Shown: positions 7,603-18,470 of the stretch, one piece after another
How the letters are laid out: the number at the start of each line of letters is the position of its first letter
How positions within the stretch are numbered: the stretch's first letter is position 1
Source of the DNA: Paracoccus lutimaris
GTDB taxonomy: Bacteria; Pseudomonadota; Alphaproteobacteria; Rhodobacterales; Rhodobacteraceae
Assembly (NCBI RefSeq): GCF_003337565.1
Contig: NZ_QPJL01000008.1
Coordinates: forward strand, 62,001-126,000
Length of the DNA stretch: 64,000 nucleotides
Direction: 5' to 3'
The notes under the pieces: model-generated
The model's input: the letters and a program-made list of their open reading frames with translations, nothing else
Told to the model about the DNA's origin: nothing
Database searches by the model: none
Program-made: the position numbers and the translations under genes

Positions 7603-10600
7603 CGACCTCTCCCTCCGCCTCGAATTTCGCGATGAAGCTCAACAGGTTGCGATCTTCAAAGCGCGTGGCCATCTGCGTTACGGCCTCGGAAAATGCCGAC
7701 AGGTCCGGCCTGTCTTCGGCAAGCCGGGCGGCGCAGGCGATGACGCCGCGCATATCGCCATCCTCCACAAGGCCGCGCAGAAGGGCGATATCCGTCAAGG
7801 GCGGCGGGGTAACGATCCGGTCGCTGTCCGCGGGGGCTGGCAACACGGCATCGCCATCACGCGGCGCGTCCCGGACGATCCAGTCCAGTTTCAGCAGTTC
7901 TTCGAGCACCTCCATGAGCTTGTCGAAGCTGACCGGCTTGGCCAGAAAATCCTGGCATCCGACCTTGAGGCTTTCGTTCAGGTCCAGAACGCTCGCCGAC
8001 ACCGCCACGATGGGCAACTCGCGCAGCGCCTCGTTCTGGCGGATCTGCCGGATCGCCTCGAACCCGGTCATCACCGGCATCACCAGATCCATCAGCACCA
8101 TGTCGGGCGGGTCGGCCAGAACGGCACTGACCGCGTCCTGACCATTCACCGCGGTTTCGATGCTAAAGCCCAGCGGCGCCAGCATGTCGGTCAGCACCTG
8201 CCGGTTCTGCTGCTTGTCATCGACCACCAGAATGCGCCGCCGGGTGCCGCGATAACCCGCGATGTGGCGCGCGCCTGATGTCTGCGGTGCAAGCGCCCGT
8301 TCGACCACCGGCAGCAGCACCTCGAAGCGGAAGACCGATCCCGGGGCTTCGCTGGCCTGGCTGTAGGGCGAGGGGCTTTCCACGGCCAGATCCGATCCCA
8401 TCATCTGCAGGATCTTGCGGCAGATCGGCAGGCCAAGCCCCGTGCCCTCGGCCAGCCGTTCGGTATCGGGCACCTGCGCGAAGGGTTCAAAAATCAGCGC
8501 CTGCATCCCGGGCGGGATGCCCTTGCCGCTGTCGCGCACCTCGAAGGACAGGCGCGCATGGCCGGGCAGATGCGCCGGTTTGCTGTCGACTGTCAGCGTG
8601 ACCGCGCCGGCATCGGTGAACTTGACCGCATTGTCGAGCAGGTTCAGCAGCACCTGCCGCAGCCGGGTTTCATCGGCCGTCACCGTCTCGGGCAGCGGCG
8701 AGAGCGCCTCGAGGGACAGATCGACGCCGCCCTTGGCCTCGGCCCGGGCGCGGACGATGGCGATGATGGTGCGCAGGAATACGGGCAGGTTCACCTCGCG
8801 CGGGTAGAGGTCCAGCTTGCCCGCCTCGATCTTTGACAGGTCCAGAATGTCGTTGATCACCGTCAAGAGATGCGCGGCGCTTTGATGGATGATGTCGAGC
8901 CCGCTATCGACGGCGCTGCCCAGACCGCGCCGCTTCAGGACCTGCGCATAGCCAAGGATGCCGTTCAGGGGGGTGCGCAGCTCATGGCTCATGCTGGACA
9001 GGAACAGGCTTTTGGCCTTGTTGGCGGCGTCGGCCTCGTCGCGGGCGATCTCAAGCTCATGCGTGCGCCTGGTCACCAGCCTTTGCAGGACCCGCTCGCG
9101 TCTCAGGCCGGCGCGCCGCTGCCATAGAAAGACGCTGGCGGTCGCGCCAAGCAGGGTCATCGCAACCAGCGCCCGGAACCATCCCGTCATCCACCATGGC
9201 GGCAGGATGGTGATCGGCAGGGCGGTGCCGGTTTCGTTCCAAAGCCCGTCATCATTCGATGCCTTGACCCGAAAGACATAGCTGCCGGGGTCGAGGTTGG
9301 TATAGGTGGCAAAGCGCCGGGCGGATGAGGTGAAACGCCAGTCGCCGTCAAAGCCCTCCATCTTGTAGGCATATTGGTTCTTTTCGGGGCGGCGGTAATT
9401 GAGCGCCGCGAACTCGAAGCTGAAAACCGTATCGTCATGGGACAGCGTCAGCGTGTCGGCAAGGCCGATCTGGACATCCAGAACCGAGTTCTCGCCAAGC
9501 CGCACCGATTCATTGAACAGCTGAAAGTCGGTCAGCACGACGGGGGGAACGTTCTGATTGTCTTGCAGCGTGTCGGGATCGAAGGCGGTAAAGCCTGACT
9601 CGCGCCCAAACAGCAGCCTGCCGTCGCGGGTCCTGTCGGCGATACGCGCATTGAACTGGTCATTCACCAGCCCGTCGCCCGGATCATGGTTGCGGAAGGT
9701 ATTGGTCCGGGGATCGATCCGGGAAATGCCGCTATTGGTGCTGACCCACAGATAGCCGTTCAGGTCCTCGATGATGCCGATCACCTGATTGCTTGGCAGT
9801 CCGTCCTTTTTGTGAAACGAGGTGAAGCTGTTTGTCTGCGGATCGAAGCGGTTCAGGCCATCGCCGGTGGCGACCCAGATCACCTGCCGGGAATCCTCGA
9901 AGATATCAAGGACGATGCTGTTGCTCAGCCCGCCCGCGCCGCCGCCCGTGAAATTCGTATAGCGGTGGGTAGCGGGGTCGAACCGGGACAGGCCGCCATC
10001 GCCGCCGGCCCAGACCGAACCATCTGCGGCCAACTCCATCATCGTGATCCATCTTGTCGACAGCCCGGCCGGTTCGCGTTCGTCAAAGTCGAAGCGGTCG
10101 AACTTTCCGGTTGCCGGATCAAGCCGCGCGAAGCCGTAGCCTTAGATCGCCATCCAGACCGCGCCGGTCTCGTCGATCTCGAGATCCGTGACATTGTTTC
10201 CCTGCGGCGAGTTTGCGTTATCGGGGTCGTTGCGGAAGCGGATGAAGCGCCCGGTGGCCGGGTCAAAGCGGTTCAGGCCGTTATCGGTGCTGACCCACAG
10301 GTATCCGTTCGCGTCGCCCTCGACATCGGCAATCGCATTGCCGGACAGGCTGGTCGGGTCGGCATCGTCATGCTTGTAGGTGATCGCGACGCTGTCATCG
10401 GGATTGAGCCTGCTCAGCCCGCTGGTGCCGGAGCCGATCCACAACACGCCATCGGCATCCTCGTAAAAGCCCTGAATGTCGCTATAGGCGGTGGTCCTGG
10501 GATCGGCGGCGTTCGGCCGGCGGGTGTCGAACTGATGGGCGCCCGGATCGTATTTGCTGACCCCGTTGGTGGTCGCAACCCATAGCGCGCCGCTGCGGTC

Positions 10601-11719
10601 AAGCGTGGCGCACCATGCCAGATTGTAGCTGAGGCTCAGGTCGTCGGCCGCGTCAAACAGAAAGCGCCGGAACTTGCCGGTCGCCGGATCAAAGAGATTG
10701 CCGCCGCCGCCCGTGGTGCTGACCCACAGCCGGCCATTCCCGGCATCGGCGACATAAGCGACCGTGTCATTGCTGAGGCTGTCCGGATCCGAGGCATCAT
10801 AGCGATAGGCGGTGAACCGGCCGTCCCGCGGGTCAAAGCGGTTCAGGCCAGCTTCGGTGCCAAGCCACAGCACGTCATTCTGGTCTATATGGAAGTTCCA
10901 GATATTGTCGTTGCTGAGACTGTCCGGATCGGCGGGATCGTTCCGGAACGGGGTGAAGCTGCCGCGTGCCGGATCGAAACGGTTCAGGCCGCCGCCATAG
11001 GTCGCGACCCAGAAGGTGCCTGCGCTGTCTTGCCGCACCGTCGTGACCGAATTGTTCGACAGACTCTTTGGATCATCCGGATCGTGCAGGAAATGCGTGA
11101 AGCCGCCGGTTTGCGGATCAAAGCGGTTCAGCCCGTTTTCGGTCGCGACCCATAGCGTGCCGCTGCGATCCTCGTAGGAGGACCAGACATTGTCGTTGCT
11201 GAGGCTGGCGGGGTCGTCATCGTCATGGCGAAAGCGGGTGAAACGATCGGTTTCCGGATCATAGCGGTTCAGCCCGCCGCCCCATGTGCCGGCCCAGATC
11301 GCGCCATCGGCGCCCTCCAAGAGATGCTGGACGAAATTGTCGCTGATGCTGTGTTCGTCTTTTTCGTCGTGAATATACTGGACGACAGAACTGCCGTCAT
11401 AGCGGTTCAGCCCATAGCGCGCGCCGATCCAGATAAAGCCCATCCGGTCCTGCACGATGGTGAATGTATCGTTGTTGGACAGCCCGTCATCGGCGCTGAG
11501 CCGATCGAAACGGATGGCCTCATAGGCCCCGGCGGTGGTCGATGTCGCTAGGGCGATGAAAACCGCCAGCCGGCAGGCCCGGGCCAGATACGTCCAAGCC
11601 AAGCTGGCCCATGGCCGCAAGGTCAATAAACCTGAAGAATAAGCTGAGGTCGCGGAAAGCAGCCAGCCGCGACCGACGCCTGAAACAGGCCGAACGCGCC
11701 ATAGACCCCCGGCCGTCAT
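7586..11719 (-). pseudogene. Two-component propeller hybrid histidine kinase split by one in-frame TAA
   Basis: One reading frame of 1378 codons is broken only by TAA at 10144-10142. The 5' part (11719-10142, 525 residues) has a hydrophobic leader and many Reg_prop repeats (LWVSTDNGLNRFDPATGRF type). The frame continues after the stop through GYGFARLDPATGKFDRF and reopens at an ATG at 10042 into an 818-residue frame: more propeller blades, a Y_Y_Y domain (YAYKMEGFDGDW ... LDPGSYVFRVKASNDDG), a membrane helix, HisKA (SSMSHELRTPLNGILGY), HATPase (LLDNAVKFTDAG, GTGLGLPI), a receiver (ILVVDDKQQN, LMDLVMPVMTG) and a C-terminal helical segment. The stop falls where a blade would read WMAI-x-GYGF, so this looks like a nonsense mutation, readthrough, or a sequencing error. 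It overlaps the downstream receiver-kinase by 17 bp. Confidence 0.85.
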
Positions 11720-12049
11720 CTCATAACTCCGCGCTTGACGGATGCCGACAGTTCGGCATCACAACTTGCACTCGGGTCGTCGTCGAGAAAAGACTTGCTA
11801 CAACGCGTCCGAGTTTGTCACCGGCGGATGCTTTGTCAAGACTGCGGCCATGGCTCGCTGGGGGATCGGACCGAAGCTTGATGCAATCCCCTGTTTTTAT
11901 TCACCGACACGGCTGAAACGCGGCCGGATTCCGGTCTGCGGTCATTTTCGCCGGGACGGGGGGCGGCGGTCACAGTATTGCCGACAAGATGGCAGCGATC
12001 TGATAATATCCAGAATCGTCAACCGCATCTCATAAGCAGATGACGCCAG
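11720..12049. promoter_or_regulatory. Divergent intergenic region between the two sensor operons
   Basis: A spacer of 330 bp separates the leftward propeller-kinase operon from the rightward solute-binding-protein/kinase operon, so both promoters must lie here. I see no long palindrome or unambiguous sigma-70 boxes. No coding frame here has recognisable content. Confidence 0.4.
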
Positions 12050-13435
12050 ATGAATCGCGACTGCTTGATGAACACCGCAGGCGAGGACCGGGATACTGAA
12101 CGGCGTCAATCGTCTGTTCACCTGATTTGGTTCATTCGGACGATTTTTTGCGTCTTGCGGGCAGGGCCGGGGCGGCGGCTGCTGATCGCTGTGCTCTTTT
12201 ATGCGCTGGCTGGCAGTGCCTTGCTGTCGGCCCGGGTTCGCGCAGATGAGGTCAGGCCGCGCTTCGAGCTTTTGCATCTTTGGGCCACCGGCGAAGAGGC
12301 ATATGCCCTGCGCGCGCTGAGCGAGCCGGTCAGGGCCAGCGGCGTTGACTGGAGCGAAAGCCGGGTCTCGACGAATTTCATTGGGGTCAGAGAACAGTTC
12401 GCCGAGCGTCTGGCGCTGGGCGTTCCACCCAGCGGCCTGTTCTGGCTTGGCGGCAATCAGGCCGAGGATCTGTTCGAGCAGAAACTGTTCCGGCTTTTCC
12501 CGAACCGGGTCGGTAACCGGGCATTTTCCGATGAGCTGATCCCCGAAATCTATCAGCGGGTCCGGGAAGGCGATTCAACCAGGCTTTTGCCGCTGGGGAT
12601 CCATCTGCAGAACCGGATGCTCTATAATGCCGATGTCCTCAGGCGGCTGGGGCTGGCCATGCCCGAAAGCTGGCAGGAGCTGCTGAACATGGCGCCCGCT
12701 CTCAGGAAAAATGGCGTTCATGCCGTCGTCTTTTCGGATCAGCGATGGCAGATGCGATTCTTCATCACCTCGATCATGGCCGAGCAATTCACCTTTGAGG
12801 AGATGGGCGAGTTTCTGGCCGGGACCGGCTCGGCAAGGAAGTATGAGCCGCAGTTGCGACGATCGACCGAGATATTTCTTGCCTTGCGTCCCTATGCCTC
12901 GCCGCTGTCGCGCGATCTGAACTGGGCGAACGTGGTCGAGCATGTCGCCAGCGGCGATTCCTTCGCCGCTTTTCTGGGGGATTTCGTGGCGCCGATGCTG
13001 CGACGCAATCCGGCCGTCCACTGTTCGGCCGCGCCCGGCAATGATTACGTGATCTGGTCATTCGACGCGATCGCGCTCGTCACCACCGAGGACCCGGAGG
13101 TGATTGCCGGTCAGAACCGGCTGATCGAGACCGTCATCACCCCCGAAGTCAGGCAGGAATATATCCTGCGCAAGGGCGGCATCCCCGCCTATCGCGGGTC
13201 GGATGCCCGCCAGATGGATGCCTGTTCGCAGGCCTCGATGGAAAGCTGGAAAATGGCGGACACCAAGATGCTGCTGACGGCTTCGCAATGGCTGCAGACG
13301 CTGGATATCGCCGCAAGCATCCTGCGGCCGGCCTGGTGGGATCCCGATGCGGATGCGGCGCCGATCACCGCCGATCTGATCACGGCGATCGACCTCATGA
13401 ACCAGCGGGACAGACCCGCCCCGGCTGATCGCTGA
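12050..13435 (+). CDS. Family-1 extracellular solute-binding protein, sensory partner
   Basis: A 461-residue protein. After a basic N-terminus a hydrophobic segment (LLIAVLFYALAGSALLSARVRADE, about 45-66) looks like a signal peptide or anchor; a start at 12068 is also possible. The mature part resembles sugar-type ABC solute-binding proteins: FELLHLWATGEEAYALRAL, then LGGNQAEDLF, LYNADVLRRLGLAMPESWQELL, a SGDSFAAFLGDF segment and PEVRQEYILRKGGIPAYRG near the end. No ABC permease or ATPase is nearby. Instead the stop overlaps the start of a membrane-bound hybrid kinase (TGATG), which suggests that this protein presents a periplasmic ligand to that kinase. The ligand is unknown. Confidence 0.8.
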   Translation: MNRDCLMNTAGEDRDTERRQSSVHLIWFIRTIFCVLRAGPGRRLLIAVLFYALAGSALLSARVRADEVRPRFELLHLWATGEEAYALRALSEPVRASGVDWSESRVSTNFIGVREQFAERLALGVPPSGLFWLGGNQAEDLFEQKLFRLFPNRVGNRAFSDELIPEIYQRVREGDSTRLLPLGIHLQNRMLYNADVLRRLGLAMPESWQELLNMAPALRKNGVHAVVFSDQRWQMRFFITSIMAEQFTFEEMGEFLAGTGSARKYEPQLRRSTEIFLALRPYASPLSRDLNWANVVEHVASGDSFAAFLGDFVAPMLRRNPAVHCSAAPGNDYVIWSFDAIALVTTEDPEVIAGQNRLIETVITPEVRQEYILRKGGIPAYRGSDARQMDACSQASMESWKMADTKMLLTASQWLQTLDIAASILRPAWWDPDADAAPITADLITAIDLMNQRDRPAPADR

Positions 13436-16059
13436 TGCGCGGCCCCGACAGCCCTGGTGCAAGGTTTCGCAGATGGCTGCGCGCGCAGCCTCCGAAGAAC
13501 CCGGCCGATATCTGGGCATTTTGTGCCTATGGCATCGTCGTCGCGGGCGTGGTCATCGCCTACAACATGTCCGCGACCATCCTGTCGATGAACAAGCTGC
13601 AGATCATAAATTTCGACCTGCTTCAGATCTGGCGCGAGATTTCGCGCAATATCGAGTTCGTGATCGGCAATCCCCGGGACCAGATCGCCAACCCGGCACT
13701 CTATGCGGACATACAGGCCAATCTCGACCGGCTGATCGAGGCCGGGGCGCGAAGCGAGCAGGCTTTTCGCAGCACGCTTGACGGCTCGCATCTGCTGCGC
13801 AGCGTCTTCCAGTTCGGCCAGAACATCCAGGACGAGCAGCTGCGCGCGCTCGGCGCCCATCCCGAGCTTGCGCAACGCGCCATCGAAATGCGCGACGCGC
13901 CCTATGCCGGCTTCAGCACCGGTTTTGTCTATTGGCCGGCGGATGTTGTCATTTCCATCAAGGGGGATCGGTATCTGGCGCCGCTGCTTGAGCGGATGCG
14001 CCTTCTTGACAGTCAGTCGCAATTTCTGCTGCGGCTGCTTTATATTGAAACCACCGCTTTGGTGGTGATCATGTCGGCCTGCCTTATTGCGATCTGGCTG
14101 AGATTTCTGCGCCCCGCAATCCGGCATCTGGCAAACACGCAAAAGGAACTGCAATTCGTACTGGATAATGCGCCCGCCTCGATTTTCAGTTTTTCGCCCA
14201 ATGGGGCATATCTTTCGGCGAACCGGAATTATCTGGAATTCGTCGGCCTCTCGGATATGTCGCAAATTCGCGGCAAGATGATATCCGAGGTGCTGGGGCA
14301 GGAGGCGTGGCAGAATATCCAGCGGCAGATCGAAGCGACCCGGCTGCAATCGGCGCAGAAATTCGAGGTCGAAGGCGAGACCGGGAGCGGGCACAGCCAG
14401 TTGCTGGTGTCATATGACATTCATCAATCTCTCAGCGGAGATATCGAGGAAATCGTCGCGCTGGTGATCGATATAACCGAGCTGGATCAGGTCCGCCACG
14501 CGATGCGGCTCAGCGAGGAAAGGCTCAGGATCACGCTGGATTCGATCGGCGACGGGGTCATCTCGACCGATGTCGAGGGCCGGGTGGTCGAAATCAACCC
14601 CAAGGCGGCTTCACTGACCGGCTGGTCCCCCGATGAGGCCAGAAACCGGCCGCTTGCCGAGGTGCTCCATATCGTCAGTGCCGGGACCCGCGCCAAGGCC
14701 GCCGACCCGGTCGAGCGGGTGCTGCGCGAAAATGCGGTGATCGGCTTTGCCAATGAGACATTGCTGCTGTCGCGCGACGGCAAGGAATACCAGATCGCCG
14801 ATTCCGGCGCCCCGATTCGCGACCGGCATGGGCGAACGGTGGGCGTGGTTCTGGTCTTTCGTGATGTCACCGAGGAATACCGTCTGCGCAACGCGCTGCG
14901 CCAGACCGAAAAGCTTCAGGCGCTTGGGCTTCTGGGTGGCGGCGTCGCGCATGATTTCAACAATCTGCTGGCCGGCATTCAGGGCAATCTGGACCTGATC
15001 TCGATCAGCGAGGCGGCCGGCCGTGACCCCGGGCTCTTTGGCCAGATCGACGAGATCGCGCGTCTTGTCCGCCGTGGGGCGGGGCTGACGGACCAACTGA
15101 TGCAATTTGCGCAGATGAAACCTCCCAAGAAGGTGCCGGTCAACCTGCATCAGCTGGCCGAGGAATGCATCCAGCTGCTTCGCAGGACCACGGACAAGCG
15201 GATTGCCTTCGAAATCACCGATCAAAGCCTTGGCCCCAGCGTGCTGGGTGATGACAGCGTCCTGCAAGCCGCGATCATGAACATCCTGCTGAATGCCGTC
15301 GACGCGATCGAGGGCGCCGGGTTGGTGCAGGTCGAGATCGCGGATCTGGCCGCCGACGCGGCCCGCGAGATCCTGCCAGAGCGTGGCCGGGTCGATCGCT
15401 ATATCGCCATTCGCATCCGCGATTCGGGCAAGGGCATTGCCGACAAGGACCTGCCGCATGTGTTCGAGCCGTTCTTTACCACCAAAGAGCCCGGCAAACG
15501 TGTCGGCCTCGGCCTGCCGGCGGCCTATGGAACCATCCGCAATCACGGCGGTGATATCAGGATCACGACCGCGCCGAAGGCGGGAACCGTGGTGACGCTG
15601 ATCCTGCCAGCCTGTTCGCCGGCGGACGCCGTCCAGAAGGCGGTTGCCGCTTCGGATGACACCCTACCGCGGAATGGTGGGCTGACCGTCCTTTTTGCCG
15701 ATGATGAGGCGACCTTGCGCGAAACGGCCCGGGTGCTGCTGAAACACGCGAATTGTCATGTGATTCTTGCTGAAAATGGCCGCGATTGTCTGGACAGGTT
15801 CAGACGTGGGCAGGACAGTATCGACCTTGTCATCATCGACCTGAACATGCCGGTGATGAGCGGCGCAGAGGCGATGGCCGAGATCGTGAAGATTGCGCCC
15901 GCCACCAGGATCATCGTCACCAGCGGCTATGGGCGCGAGAACCTTGCCCAGCTGATGTCGGGAAACGACAATGTTCGCTTCATGAAAAAACCCTACCCGT
16001 TCAGCGAGCTGATCAAGGAAATCAAGGCCTTCATGTCGGATCTGGATGGCAAGGGATAG
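13435..16059 (+). CDS. Membrane PAS-containing hybrid histidine kinase
   Basis: A protein of 874 residues. A membrane helix (about 28-50) and a second (about 203-226) enclose a ~150-residue periplasmic helical region. Two PAS domains follow (about 240-355 and 360-485; ITLDSIGDGVISTDVEGRVVEIN), then HisKA with H506 in GGGVAHDFNNLL, an HATPase (NILLNAVDAIEG, DSGKGI, VGLGLPAAYG) and a C-terminal receiver with FADDEATL, phospho-acceptor D802 (IIDLNMPVMSG) and KKPYP. There is no DNA-binding output. It is coupled by TGATG to the solute-binding protein upstream, which probably docks on the periplasmic loop. The receiving regulator is not obvious; the stand-alone receiver at 20321-20692 or the receiver-kinase at 6322-7602 are candidates. 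Confidence 0.88.
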   Translation: MRGPDSPGARFRRWLRAQPPKNPADIWAFCAYGIVVAGVVIAYNMSATILSMNKLQIINFDLLQIWREISRNIEFVIGNPRDQIANPALYADIQANLDRLIEAGARSEQAFRSTLDGSHLLRSVFQFGQNIQDEQLRALGAHPELAQRAIEMRDAPYAGFSTGFVYWPADVVISIKGDRYLAPLLERMRLLDSQSQFLLRLLYIETTALVVIMSACLIAIWLRFLRPAIRHLANTQKELQFVLDNAPASIFSFSPNGAYLSANRNYLEFVGLSDMSQIRGKMISEVLGQEAWQNIQRQIEATRLQSAQKFEVEGETGSGHSQLLVSYDIHQSLSGDIEEIVALVIDITELDQVRHAMRLSEERLRITLDSIGDGVISTDVEGRVVEINPKAASLTGWSPDEARNRPLAEVLHIVSAGTRAKAADPVERVLRENAVIGFANETLLLSRDGKEYQIADSGAPIRDRHGRTVGVVLVFRDVTEEYRLRNALRQTEKLQALGLLGGGVAHDFNNLLAGIQGNLDLISISEAAGRDPGLFGQIDEIARLVRRGAGLTDQLMQFAQMKPPKKVPVNLHQLAEECIQLLRRTTDKRIAFEITDQSLGPSVLGDDSVLQAAIMNILLNAVDAIEGAGLVQVEIADLAADAAREILPERGRVDRYIAIRIRDSGKGIADKDLPHVFEPFFTTKEPGKRVGLGLPAAYGTIRNHGGDIRITTAPKAGTVVTLILPACSPADAVQKAVAASDDTLPRNGGLTVLFADDEATLRETARVLLKHANCHVILAENGRDCLDRFRRGQDSIDLVIIDLNMPVMSGAEAMAEIVKIAPATRIIVTSGYGRENLAQLMSGNDNVRFMKKPYPFSELIKEIKAFMSDLDGKG

Positions 16060-16192
16060 GCGGCGCAAAGCGTCCGGCGGCTAGCGGACGATCCGCAGGC
16101 CGATACTTGGGATATTGCCGCATGCGGGGAAATCCGCGGCCGATAGGCAAGGTCCCTGACCCCGTCGCTGGAGCGAACCTGCCGCGAGGGGT

Positions 16193-16223
16193 GTCAGGAC
16201 GCCGCACGCGGCGGCGTCCTGAC
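16193..16223. terminator. Bidirectional hairpin terminator
   Basis: A perfect 13-bp stem (GTCAGGACGCCGC with its complement) closes a five-base loop between two convergent genes, the hybrid kinase and the RTX protein. There is no clear T-tract on either side. Confidence 0.65.
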
Positions 16224-16231
16224 GGATGAAA

Positions 16232-17374
16232 TCACAGGATGTCGAACACGCCATAGATCAGGATCGTGTTGGCAGAATCCAGTGTCAGAAGGGTGCCGTT
16301 CGCGGTCTCTCGGGCGCTGTAGGACGCGCCCCCCAGATCAAGGGTGTCAAGGCCGGCATCAAAGCCGGTCACCGTGTCGTGCCCGTCGCCGGCCCGGAAG
16401 ATGATCGTGTCCATCTCGCCATCGCCGGGCGCGCCGAGATCGTAAAAGCTGTCCGCGCAGACGATCAGGTCATCGCCGGCACCGCCGCGCAACATATCCG
16501 CGCCCGGACCGCCCTCCAACGTGTCATCGCCGGAACTGCCTGTCAGCCGGTCGTCGCCCCAGCGCGCGCCCCACAGAATGCCACGATCGCCAAGGACCTG
16601 CGCGCCGCTGGCATCGATGGTGTCGTTGCCCTGATGGGTCCAGCCCAGCTCGAAGCCGCGGAAACTGGCGGTATCGGTGTCACCGGCGGCGTTGATCCGC
16701 ACGGTGCCGGTGCCGGTCATGGCGCCGTCGGCCCGGATCACGTCAATATCGACGGTCGTACCCGGCGTGCCGTCCGCAGAGCCGTAATGGGCCCACAGAT
16801 TGACAAGATCGTAGCCCTCGCCGCCGGTCAGGACATCATCCCCGGGCGAAAGCCAGCTGGCATCGCCGCCGCCCCAGCGGATATTGTCACCGCCCGGACC
16901 ACCGTTGATCGTGTCATTGCCGCGGGATGCGTCCACATGGTCACTGCCATAGCCGCAGCTGACGATATCGTTGCCGTCGCCGGGGTCGACGAAGTCATCG
17001 AAACGCGACGTCACGATATTGTCGTTGCCGCCGCCGCCGAAAAAGCTGACACCGCGCCAGCCGTCGAGGGCCTGGGTGATGCCTCCGGCACGGAAGACAT
17101 CGTTGCCATTGCCGCCATAGACCTGCTCGATGCCGCTGAAGGTCACGCGAGTGGCGGTATTGGCGCTCCGGTCATAGGCATAGCCGGAATCCCAACCAGT
17201 CATTATGACGCTTAGCGCGCCGCCATCCAGCCGCAGCAGATCGCCATAGGCAAATCCGTCATCCCGGCTTTGATTGGCATAATAGTTGGGGTCGAAATTA
17301 TCGCCGAGCCCGTCGATGAATCTCGAACCATGGGCAAAGCTCCAGCGAATCAGGTCGTCTCCGTGGGTGGGCAT
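16232..17374 (-). CDS. RTX calcium-binding repeat protein
   Basis: A 380-residue protein with hemolysin-type nonapeptide repeats (GGxGxDxxx), e.g. YGGNGNDVFRAGG, FGGGGNDNIV, GGPGGDNIRWGGG, GSSGDDTLEGGPGADMLRGGAGDDLI. These repeats bind Ca2+ in beta-rolls after type I secretion. The C-terminus (FDAGLDTLDLGGASYSARETANGTLLTLDSANTILIYGVFDIL) has the hydrophobic end typical of uncleaved RTX secretion signals. No signal peptide, catalytic domain or type I transporter genes occur in the window, so the exporter would be encoded elsewhere. The N-terminal ~75 residues (MPTHGDDLIRWSFAHGSRFIDGLGDN) are not assigned. The gene stands alone between a hairpin terminator and a 200-bp spacer. Confidence 0.85.
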   Translation of the reverse strand: MPTHGDDLIRWSFAHGSRFIDGLGDNFDPNYYANQSRDDGFAYGDLLRLDGGALSVIMTGWDSGYAYDRSANTATRVTFSGIEQVYGGNGNDVFRAGGITQALDGWRGVSFFGGGGNDNIVTSRFDDFVDPGDGNDIVSCGYGSDHVDASRGNDTINGGPGGDNIRWGGGDASWLSPGDDVLTGGEGYDLVNLWAHYGSADGTPGTTVDIDVIRADGAMTGTGTVRINAAGDTDTASFRGFELGWTHQGNDTIDASGAQVLGDRGILWGARWGDDRLTGSSGDDTLEGGPGADMLRGGAGDDLIVCADSFYDLGAPGDGEMDTIIFRAGDGHDTVTGFDAGLDTLDLGGASYSARETANGTLLTLDSANTILIYGVFDIL

Positions 17375-17577
17375 TTATATGCTCCTCATATGAAATTTTC
17401 TACCTTCGGGTCAGAACCGTCTGACCCGTTAACTTGAGAAACACGTTTCGCCGGATGGGATCCGACGGGGTTAATCGCCGAAATCGGCGCTTGAATTTGC
17501 AAACCCGGACCGGTCCAATCGGCAGCTCGCTGCCGTCGGGAACGGGGAGGCGTCATCAGCGCTGTACTGGAAAATCT

Positions 17578-18470
17578 CTAAGCGACCGTTAATCTCAACA
17601 GATCGGCGAAAACTTCGGGAACTTCGTCGATATCGAAGAAGGTTCCGATCTTGGCCTGTTTGCACAGGTTGCCTTTGGACGAGTCGATCCTTTCGATCGC
17701 GCCTCGTGAAAGGCGGGGCATATCCGGAAATCCATCGCGGTTGATCGCCGCAAACCGGGCAAGCATTCCGGATAAATGTCCCGATGTTGACACGAGTGTC
17801 GCAAGGGGCGCCGATATCATTTTCGACGACCTTGGCGAAAAGCGTGGAAGGGCAGGGTCATTCCGCTTTGGTTTCAGGCCGACCCCGCGATATTCGTGGT
17901 TCCTGAACGAGATTCCGGGCTCACGGACCGTGCCCGGCGCATGGCTGCATATGACCAGGGCACCATCCTGCCTCGGGGTCTTGAGCAGCCGGTGAAGAGT
18001 GGCGCCCTTGCAGAGGCCGCGCCAATGCCGCGCGGCATAAGCCCCCCCATCCAGCGCACCCGGATCATCAGCGTATTCCTGGTCCCGAGCCGCGAAGCCA
18101 GGAGCCACTCGTCCCGGTATGGCGACCGGGCGGCGCCACCTCGCGCCTGCAACATTTCCAGCAGCAGATCCTCGGTCAGCGGTTCGATCAGGATCCGCGC
18201 ATCGACCCGGAAGTAGTCGCAGATCTTTTTCAGGATATGTGGCTTTGGAAAGCTGCTGCCACGCAGATAGCGCTGGTACTGGATGCGCCCGATATCAAGA
18301 TCCATTGCCGCTTTGGCCTGACTGCCCTTGAGCGAGGTCAGGAGGCGCAGGTTTTGGCCAAAAACCGGCAAGGCCGATGCGGGGGAGCAGTCACTGGGTG
18401 CAACTTCGCTCGTCATCAGTTCCGTTATCTTTTGATGCAGGCGCGCGTTCATGATCGTCGTTTGCCTCAT
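17578..18470 (-). pseudogene. XRE-type HTH regulator, apparently frameshifted
   Basis: The first frame (from 18470) encodes a helix-turn-helix region of about 120 residues (NLRLLTSLKGSQAKAAMDLDIGRIQYQRYLRGSSFPKPHILKKICDYF) and then, after about 18050-18110, turns into low-quality sequence ending at 17874. A second minus-strand frame, shifted relative to the first, opens at 18108 and continues to 17578 with plausible protein (HRLLKTPRQDGALVICSHAPG, SFRNHEYRGVGLKPKR, HLSGMLARFAAINRDGFPDMPRLSRGAIERI). The two halves read as the DNA-binding and effector parts of one Rhodobacteraceae XRE-type regulator. A frameshift, real or from sequencing, would explain this; two overlapping genes is the alternative. 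Confidence 0.55.

Noticed and set aside
5989..7635. Plus-strand open frame of 548 codons opposite the receiver-kinase
   Set aside because: Antisense to a gene with complete receiver and kinase motifs.
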